Source of the DNA: Uranotaenia lowii
Taxonomy: Eukaryota; Arthropoda; Insecta; Diptera; Culicidae
DNA length: 64,000 nucleotides
NCBI RefSeq assembly: GCF_029784155.1
Contig: NC_073693.1
Coordinates: 114,080,683-114,144,682 of the forward strand
Reading direction: 5' to 3'
The notes under the pieces were generated by a model that had not been told where the DNA came from, made no database searches, and saw only the letters and a program-made list of their open reading frames with translations. The position numbers were made by a program, and so were the translations under genes. Of the stretch, positions 57,443 through 64,000 are shown in pieces (within the stretch, counting starts at the first letter, position 1; each line of letters opens with the position of its first letter).

Positions 57443-60310
57443 TTACTTACTTACTTACTTAATGATCCCGCGCCGATCCTCCGGTGCATAGGGCCGTGGT
57501 AAAAGACCTCCACTGTTGACGATCCGGAGCCAGCGTCTTCACCTGGTCCCAGTCAAGATTCTCGTCGACAGTTCGGATTTCAGCGGCTAGGCTTCGCCGC
57601 CACGAATTTCTGGGTCTGCCTCTTCTTCGATGACCTTCTGGATTCCAATCTAGCGCCTCTCTGCAAATCTCGTTTTCATCTCTTCGCAGCGTGTGCCCAA
57701 TCCATCTCCACTTACGTTCCCGAATCTCGATTTCTAGCGCCCTTTGATGACACCGGCGATGTAGTTCCTCATTCGAGATCCAATTGCCAGGCCACCAAGC
57801 GCGGATGATATTCCGCAGGCAGCGGTTTACAAATACTTGCAGTTTTCGCGTCGTTACCGCATATGTGCACCAAGTTTCGCACCCGTACAGCAATATGAAT
57901 TTGACGTTTGAGTTGAAGATTCGGATTTTCGTTCGTAGAGAGATCTGGCGTGACCGCCAGATGTTTCGGAGACTCGCAAACGCAAATCGGGCCTTTCTTA
58001 TCCGGGTTTCGATGTCTTTTCTGGTACCACCATCAGGCGTTATCTGGCTACCAAGATACTGGAAGCACTCCACTTTCTCAACTTGTTGCCCAGCTACCAT
58101 GAAACTGGAGGGATTTCCTGTGTTGATCTCCATCGACTTGGTCTTTCCGACATTGACTTTGAGACCTGCTGCCTTGGAACTTTCGGTGAGATCGTCGAGT
58201 TTGCTCTGTATATCTGGTTGTGTTTGGGCGAGCAAAACAATATCGTCAGCCAGGTCAAGGTCGTTCAGTTGCTCCATTGTTGAAGGATTCCACGGCAATC
58301 CTCGGTTCGGTGCACAGTCAATCGATCCAATCAGAATCTCATCCATTACGATGAGAAAAAGTAGCGGTGATAGAATACATCCTTGTCTCACTCCAGCAGT
58401 TACCGGGATTGGTTCGGACAAGACACCGTCGTGCAAGACCTTGCACGAAAATGCCTCGTACTGTGCTTCGATGAGATGGACTAGTTTCTCTGGGACCCCT
58501 CGTCGCCTTAGAGCCGCCCAGATGTTTTCATGGTTAAGTCGGTCGAATGCTTTTTCGAAATCAACGAACACCAGCAGAAGAGAGTCCTGGAATTCGTTGA
58601 TTTGTTCCAGTATGATTCGTAGCGTTGTGATGTGGTCCACACATGATCGTCCGGATCGGAATCCAGCTTGTTGCCGTCGGAGTGTAGCGTCTATTTTCTC
58701 CTGGATCCTGTTCAGGATCACTTTGCAGAGTACTTTGAGGGTTGTACAGATCAACGTTATGCCTCGCCAGTTACCGCACTCTGTCAGGTCTCCTTTCTTC
58801 GGGACCTTTACGAGGATACCCTGCATCCAGTCGGCCGGGAATGTTGCAGTATCCCAGATGTCAGCGAAAAGACGGTGCAACATTTGTGCTGATAGGGCAG
58901 GGTCGGCTTTGAGCATTTCAGCAGGGATGCAATCGATCCCAGGTGCTTTGTTGGATTTCATGTTTTTGATTGCCGCTTCTATTTCAGCCAGCGAAGGCGC
59001 TTCCGAGTTGACGCCATTTATGCGACTTACTGTTGGCGCTTCGAGCTGCAGATTCTGTTGGCCATCGCTATTCGTGACTCGGAAGAGTTGTTCGAAGTGC
59101 TCAGTCCATCGTTTGAGCTGATCTGTTCGATCGGTCAATAACTGACCTGCTCGGTCTTTTAGCGGCATTCTTGCATTAGTCCTTGCACCACTGAGGCGGC
59201 GAGAAATGTCATAAAGTAATCGGATATCTCCATTGGCGGCGGCTCTTTCTCCCTCTTCGGCTAGGGAGTTTGTCCAGGCTCTCTTGTCTCGTCTACAAGC
59301 TCGTTTAACTGCCTTTTCCAGCTCCGCATATCGTAAGCGGGCGGCTGCTTTGGCTGACCCGGTACATGCCTGCTCAATTCCGACTTTCGCCTTTCTCCGA
59401 TCATCGACCATCCTCCAAGTTTCATCCGACATCCATTCACTTCTTCTTCCACAAACTTTACCGAGAGTACCATGGCTCGTCGTGATAAAGGCATTCTTGA
59501 TTCCACACCACTGTTCTTCGACTGTTCCGTCTGTCGGCAGCTCCGAGGCTCGGGATTCTAGCTGTTCAACATATGCCCTTTTCACCTCTGGATTCTCCAA
59601 CCGGCGGACGTCGTATCGACACCCGACTTTCTCCTCGCGCCGTTGGACACGCGCAACTCTCAGTCGTATCTCGCCAAGGACGAGGTGATGGTCAGATGCA
59701 ATGTCTGCGCTTCGTTTGTTGCGGACATCAAGAAGGCTCCTTCTCCATTTTCGGCTGATGCAGATGTGGTCAATTTGATTTTCTGTTCGGCCATCTCGGG
59801 ATACCCAAGTGACCTTATGTGCTGGTCGATGGGGGAAGAGCGATCCGCCGATCACCATGTTGTTGTTTCCACAAAATTCTACAAACAGTTCTCCGTTTTC
59901 GCTCATCTGTCCTAGGCCATGGCGTCCCATGATGCGCTCAAGGTCCTGATTGTCGGAGCCAATCTTTGCGTTGAAGTCGCCCAAATGGATTTGAATGTCA
60001 CCCTTCGGAATTCTCTCAACCACGCTGTTCAGTTGACTGTAAAACTGCTCTTTCTCCTGCAAGTCGGCAACGTCAGTTGGCGCATAACACTGGACCATTG
60101 TAAGGTTTCTAACCCGTGTTCTGAATCTGGCTACGGTTATTCTTTCGTTTATCGGTTCCCATCTAATGAGGGCCGCGTAGGCCTGCGGGCTTAACAGGAA
60201 ACCAACTCCTCGTTCCCGAGTAGCATGTTCTCCTCGTATGCCAGAGTAAAGCAGGACTTGCCCGGATTGTGTCTTGTGTTCTCCAGTATTAGGCCAACGG
60301 ACTTCGCTTC
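57443..60310 (-). mobile_element. RTE-type LINE, 5'-truncated, with (GTAA)n tail
   Basis: A minus-strand non-LTR retrotransposon whose ORF stop (57459-57461) runs straight into four GTAA units (57443-57458). A negligible 3' UTR and a short tandem-repeat tail instead of poly(A) are typical of the RTE clade. Upstream the open frame ends at a TGA near 60309, inside the endonuclease, so the first 30 or so endonuclease residues are missing or shifted. A 16-bp perfect repeat, CACTCTCTGGAGCCAC, flanks the whole segment at 57386-57401 and 60565-60580 and may be a target duplication, although neither copy touches the recognisable element ends. Confidence 0.82.
57459..60308 (-). CDS. RTE-type endonuclease-reverse transcriptase, open frame
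   Basis: The longest real frame in the window: 879 codons from an internal ATG at 60098, and open without an ATG to 60308, where SEVRWPNTGE and LLYSGIRGEH continue the endonuclease N-terminus. Numbered from that ATG: AP-type endonuclease with CYAPT (4-8), HLGDFNAKIG (38-47), IDHICIS (109-115) and SDHHLV (135-140); a linker; then RT with APGIDCIPAEML (385-396), motif A FVDFEKAFD (511-519), motif B RQGCILSPLLF (571-581) and motif C LADD (616-619, Leu where Phe or Tyr is usual). After these come the thumb and FQYLGSQIT (679-687), and a C-terminus ending in WIGHTLRR and RRRGRPRNSWRR blocks common in this group (proteins often labelled craniofacial development protein 2-like). The enzyme would nick target DNA and reverse-transcribe the element's RNA. 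The missing N-terminus probably makes this copy inactive, but the lack of stops over 2.8 kb implies a young insertion. Confidence 0.9.
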   Translation of the reverse strand, partial: SEVRWPNTGEHKTQSGQVLLYSGIRGEHATRERGVGFLLSPQAYAALIRWEPINERITVARFRTRVRNLTMVQCYAPTDVADLQEKEQFYSQLNSVVERIPKGDIQIHLGDFNAKIGSDNQDLERIMGRHGLGQMSENGELFVEFCGNNNMVIGGSLFPHRPAHKVTWVSRDGRTENQIDHICISRKWRRSLLDVRNKRSADIASDHHLVLGEIRLRVARVQRREEKVGCRYDVRRLENPEVKRAYVEQLESRASELPTDGTVEEQWCGIKNAFITTSHGTLGKVCGRRSEWMSDETWRMVDDRRKAKVGIEQACTGSAKAAARLRYAELEKAVKRACRRDKRAWTNSLAEEGERAAANGDIRLLYDISRRLSGARTNARMPLKDRAGQLLTDRTDQLKRWTEHFEQLFRVTNSDGQQNLQLEAPTVSRINGVNSEAPSLAEIEAAIKNMKSNKAPGIDCIPAEMLKADPALSAQMLHRLFADIWDTATFPADWMQGILVKVPKKGDLTECGNWRGITLICTTLKVLCKVILNRIQEKIDATLRRQQAGFRSGRSCVDHITTLRIILEQINEFQDSLLLVFVDFEKAFDRLNHENIWAALRRRGVPEKLVHLIEAQYEAFSCKVLHDGVLSEPIPVTAGVRQGCILSPLLFLIVMDEILIGSIDCAPNRGLPWNPSTMEQLNDLDLADDIVLLAQTQPDIQSKLDDLTESSKAAGLKVNVGKTKSMEINTGNPSSFMVAGQQVEKVECFQYLGSQITPDGGTRKDIETRIRKARFAFASLRNIWRSRQISLRTKIRIFNSNVKFILLYGCETWCTYAVTTRKLQVFVNRCLRNIIRAWWPGNWISNEELHRRCHQRALEIEIRERKWRWIGHTLRRDENEICREALDWNPEGHRRRGRPRNSWRRSLAAEIRTVDENLDWDQVKTLAPDRQQWRSFTTALCTGGSARDH

Positions 60311-60639
60311 ATGGGTCATATGAGTTCTCTGCATCTAAAGAGTTTACTTTGCTGTTTCAGAACTTCTCTATCATGATCGCATTTACTTGCCGCGGTGTGC
60401 GTTATAGAACCTCACTGCAAATCAAAGTGGCATCTGAAATCGGTATTAAGTCCAGATACTTATTTTGACATCTCGTGTTGGCTCTATTTAACAGTTTTAC
60501 TTTATGTATCTGCCAATGCAAGAAATGTGTTGTCACTCTATGCTTTGCTATACTTTGCTAAAACCACTCTCTGGAGCCACCTTTTAACAGTGAATTATTA
60601 TTATTTTGAATATTACTTGTTTGTATGTCAATCAATTTG

Positions 60640-61035
60640 GTTGCCCGGACAAACCGGGTAATTTCTACATAAAAACCTGGCGAAATCCAGGCATTCGATT
60701 TCAAATTGACGACAACAAATCCGGGCAATATTCGGGCAAATTTTGTCATAACTTAGAAATTCCTCAACAAAAATCATGAAAAAAAAAACTCATCGATAGA
60801 TTTTGAACCGTATTTTAGGCTTCCAAAAAACCTTTCATGATTATTTTTATAAAACTTGCTCAAACATTTTCGTTTTGGAGGTGTTTGTTATTTTTGTTTA
60901 ATTTACCAAATAAAGTAATTAAATCCGGGCATTTTTCAATGAAATCTGGCCAACCGGGCCGGGCCAGACTATCCTTAAATTAAGTATTAAATATCCCGGC
61001 AAACCCGGATAAAACCGGGAAATTTGGCAATCTTA
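60640..61035 (+). repeat. CCGGGCAA-rich dispersed repeat, copy 5
   Basis: GGTTGCCCGGACAAACCGGG start, AAATCCGGGCAATATTCGGG, GATTTTGAACCGTATTTTAGG, AAACCTTTCATGATTATTTT, AACTTGCTCAAACATTTTCG and the end CCAACCGGGCCGGGCC. Same orientation and order as 22190-22625. A further CCCGGCAAACCCGG follows at 60994. Confidence 0.75.
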
Positions 61036-63629
61036 GTGATGGATCAGTTTTCCTTTGAAAATCTAGGACAGAAAATTAAATTAAAAAGTTATATTTTCTG
61101 TTACAAATTTTAAAGAAAAATTTAAATCAGACTAACTTTATCTTAACAAATTCTGAGAGATAACTGACTTACTTGAAACAAAAATAATATATTCAAAGAT
61201 ACCTAGCTCTTGAAATTTTGCATATAAATGCCGACGGACAACCTTTTAACAAACCTAAACACCATCTACTGACGGAAAAGGTCACCTTTCTCGATAATTG
61301 AATTTTTCACTTGTACCCCTCGTTCCAGGGGGTTTAAAATGCACTCTAATATCCTTTGTTCAATTTTGGAATACATTTGCAAAATGCACTCTTACATACT
61401 TCCACCAATTTTTGAAGAAAAGCTATGCCACTGACTCAATTTATAATTGAGAACCTTACTCGTTTTTGCGCATTCAGATTCCTCAATAAAAAAAATCTTC
61501 AATTAAAACAGATAACTATTTTGTATTGCATATCTCGTTAAGCCTGATCATTGATTCCAAATTCCACGGAACAGTGCTGAGGATATTGCGATTTAGAGTT
61601 TTGATGACGTGGCCAAGTATTTATTTTGATTGGGGTCCTGATTAAAGATATATTACAGATTTTTCCCAAGGTTTTAATTTAATTTAGTTTAATTCATTCA
61701 AATGCTGATAAATTTTATCGAATTTTATTAAGATGTTTGAATCAAAATCTTAAATTGGCAAAGCTTTCCAGTTTAAGATTAAACAATTAGTAGCCACTTG
61801 AAAGCATGTGATAAATATGGTAATTTAGAAAATTAAAACTTGTAAAATCATTTTAACAGGAAGTGCTCATTTGTTTTTTTTTCCAAATCAGCCATTTCAA
61901 TAACAAAAAACCAAAAATTAGTGTTTTCTAACTCTCAAATTAGATTTGAAGAAAAAAAAATTTCGAATCTGTCCACGTGCACATTCGGGGACGGGGGTAG
62001 GGGTTTGCCAAATTTCCACGCTTGTCCACAGAACGGGAGGAGGGGGTCTAAAATCTAATTTTTCTGTCCAAGTGGTATCTGAACAGCCCCCAAGGAAAAA
62101 AAGCTTTGAATAGCGATTGAAGACTCTGATACCGAAAACCCGTGCTAACTCTGGAGAGCCAAGACCACGTAGAGAAAGACCTCAGTGTGTTTGTCGTGCA
62201 AATGAACCCTCAAACTGCTGGTTATTTACGACCATGTAATATAAATTGGTTTTTTCTTAGCGTGTTTTACTGAATAGTTGCATTTCTGCCGCAGCATTTG
62301 ATGATGGCGCTTTTTGATTTTGTCCGTCGATTTTCGTTAGAGTTCCGAATTTTGTAATGGATAATTTTTGCTTGAAATCAAAATAAAACTTAAAAAATAA
62401 TTCATTTTGGAAAAGTGACTGACAGTACCGAACATGATTGTATAGAAATAGGAAGTACACGCCCTGTCTTTACGACTTTAAACTTCAATAACTTTTACTT
62501 CAATGATATTTTATGATCAAATTTTCTTCGTAGGATAGATCAACTGTCACACTATAATATCACAAAATTTGAGCTAAGAAAATTAGAATATTGTGTGGCT
62601 TGAGATAGAGTAATTCTACCAAAATTTGACCTTTTTTCTTTCACTATTCAATCTGCAATATTTCAGAAATTACGCTACACTTTTTATTGAAATTTTATTG
62701 ATATTCTGCTATAGATTTCTAAATTTTCTCACTCAATGATAGATATTCATTTAGGAATACTTTCATATTTCTCAAAATGTATCTAGTTAAGAATTCTTGA
62801 TCAGTTCGCATCATTATTGGAAAATAAGTGAAAAGGTGTTTTGGAATTATTAGTCATATTTGGTTTTTCATTTTTTTTAATTTTATCCATAATTTTGATA
62901 AGTAATATGCATTATTATATTTTTTTCGAAATAAGAAAAAATACAATGATAAAGCTATGATAGATTCGAATCCAGGCAGTTACAAACACGACTATTCGTT
63001 TGTTCGAAAAACGTGAGCATTCTAGTGAGTCTCGTTATGCTTCTCATCTATTTGAACAAAAAATTTCAACATAAAAAACAACAAATCATGAGTTTCAAGT
63101 GGACAATGAAAAATTTCCGAGATGATTGTGCAAAATTATTTTTAACCATGTCCTATTTCATCGTAAATTTCTGAAAAAACGCTGCCAAAATTTCGCATAT
63201 CTGAACCCTAGGAATGTAGTTATCACCAAACTAAAGTACGCGGACTCATGATCATAGCTTTGGAAACCATCCAAAGTTTTTATACAATATTTTAAGTCTT
63301 CCGAAGATAGCGAAAAGCAAAATTTTTGTTACAAAAACTGCCTCACAACAGAAGCAGATTCTCACCAACTATGATACTTTTTACAAATCTACCGAAAGAT
63401 CAAATATTAAACGACATTATTTGCAGTATTTTAACAATTTATCACCACTTAACCATAGAATTGTTTTAGTAAAACAATAGCTGTGTTACATTCTAAATTG
63501 ATAATTGAATGATTTTGAAGGAAAATGTGCACTATTTTTTTAGTTGTTTTCGTGTGCCGTCAATATTTTGCTAAAATTTAAAGTTCTGAATAAAATAGAC
63601 AGGATAGTTCTTTTTGTAACCAACACAAC
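61036..63629. other. AT-rich non-coding DNA, nothing recognised
   Basis: Only short frames and no repeat copies matched elsewhere. A G/A-rich patch (GGGGACGGGGGTAGGGG) at about 61987 and a near-duplicate AAAATGCACTCT-ATA at about 61338 and 61382 are the only departures. Confidence 0.5.
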
Positions 63630-64000
63630 GCCACAATGGGGAAAAGTTATGAACTGCGAAAAAATTTAATATCCTCCCTCCTACATGAAACGAATCTATG
63701 AAAAAGTACTTTTCTTTAGTGAAAACGTTCGGAAAATCGATAAGACGTAAATTCAGACGCAGAACGAGCTTACGAACGTAGTTATCCAAAAAAAAACTTA
63801 TACTTGGATATTTTGAACAAAAATAGACTTATCTTGTGCAAATTTTTCAGAAAAATCTAATGGAGGCCGTTTTAGCCCCCGTACGCTTCAAAAAATTTAG
63901 TTATGGCTGTTTTTACCCTGAAATCTCCAATATTTTTAAATAATTTCTGGAAAAAGTATGTTGGGTTTTGAAAATTTTGAACAAAATGGGACGTATCTGG
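63630..64000 (+). mobile_element. Further copy of the palindromic satellite-like element, cut by the window end
   Basis: Begins CGCCACAATGGGGAAAAG, like the reversed right edge of 7545-9090 (CGCACGATGGGGAAAA). It continues with ACTTTTCTTTAGTGAAAACG, a diverged AATCGAT and CAGACGCAGAACGAGCTTACGAACG. It then enters the unit GAACAAAAATAGACTTATCTTGTG, …CCGTACGCTTCAAAAAAT. The array continues beyond 64000. Confidence 0.7.

Noticed and set aside
57784..59121. 445-codon plus-strand frame
   Set aside because: Antisense to the RTE-type endonuclease-RT gene, which has clear catalytic motifs on the other strand.

Overview
The window looks like a gene-poor stretch of an insect chromosome, most likely a mosquito or a related fly. 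It is strongly AT-rich with long non-coding tracts. It carries a Tc1/mariner relative of the DD37E type first described in mosquitoes, a Penelope-like element, an R1-like and an RTE-like LINE, a tRNA-derived SINE and many small non-autonomous DNA transposons. I see no bacterial operon structure, no rRNA and no confident functional tRNA. The only likely host coding sequence is one exon at 44020-44568 (+ strand): a His/Gln/Pro/Ser-rich N-terminus that ends at a good splice donor. The rest of that gene is probably downstream, in an intron or beyond the window.

Layout. 1-3097 is unremarkable AT-rich DNA. 3098-6664 holds two head-to-head, nearly identical 3' ends of a Penelope-like element (GIY-YIG endonuclease region); each has a hammerhead-ribozyme-like motif downstream of the ORF, and one is split by a 915-bp MITE with a TA duplication. 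6816-10706 is a nest: two inverted piggyBac-type MITEs, a palindromic element built from about 150-bp satellite-like repeats (also found at 63630-64000), and a long-inverted-repeat element. 12000-13730 is a degenerate GATC-rich tract. 14725-15720 holds a Transib-like element and a MITE with a 9-bp duplication. 18336-19522 is a heptamer satellite (GAGAAAT)n. 22653-23932 is a whole but dead DD37E transposon. 28854-29793 is a MITE whose ends and interior repeat a CCGGACA motif. 30985-32155 ends like a Helitron. 35930-36985 is an 18-bp minisatellite, followed by a second Transib-like element (37138-38033) with a clean CGACG duplication and termini like the CACAGTG recombination-signal heptamer.

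The right third contains the host exon, two inverted SINE copies in its presumed first intron (one with a 14-bp target duplication), and a GC-rich island (46590-52930) of rearranged R1-like LINE debris in direct and inverted copies with two minisatellites. It also holds an RTE-type LINE on the minus strand (57443-60308) with a long open endonuclease-reverse transcriptase frame that ends directly in a (GTAA)n tail. A CCGGGCAA-rich family of unclassified repeats occurs five times.

Most of what can be read is transposon biology. Near-identical copies, intact target duplications and an open LINE frame point to recent activity. Clear decay elsewhere (stop codons, loss of the second catalytic Asp, internal deletions in the R1-like element) shows older layers. 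Identifications rest on motifs and on copy-against-copy comparison inside the window; no database search was possible.
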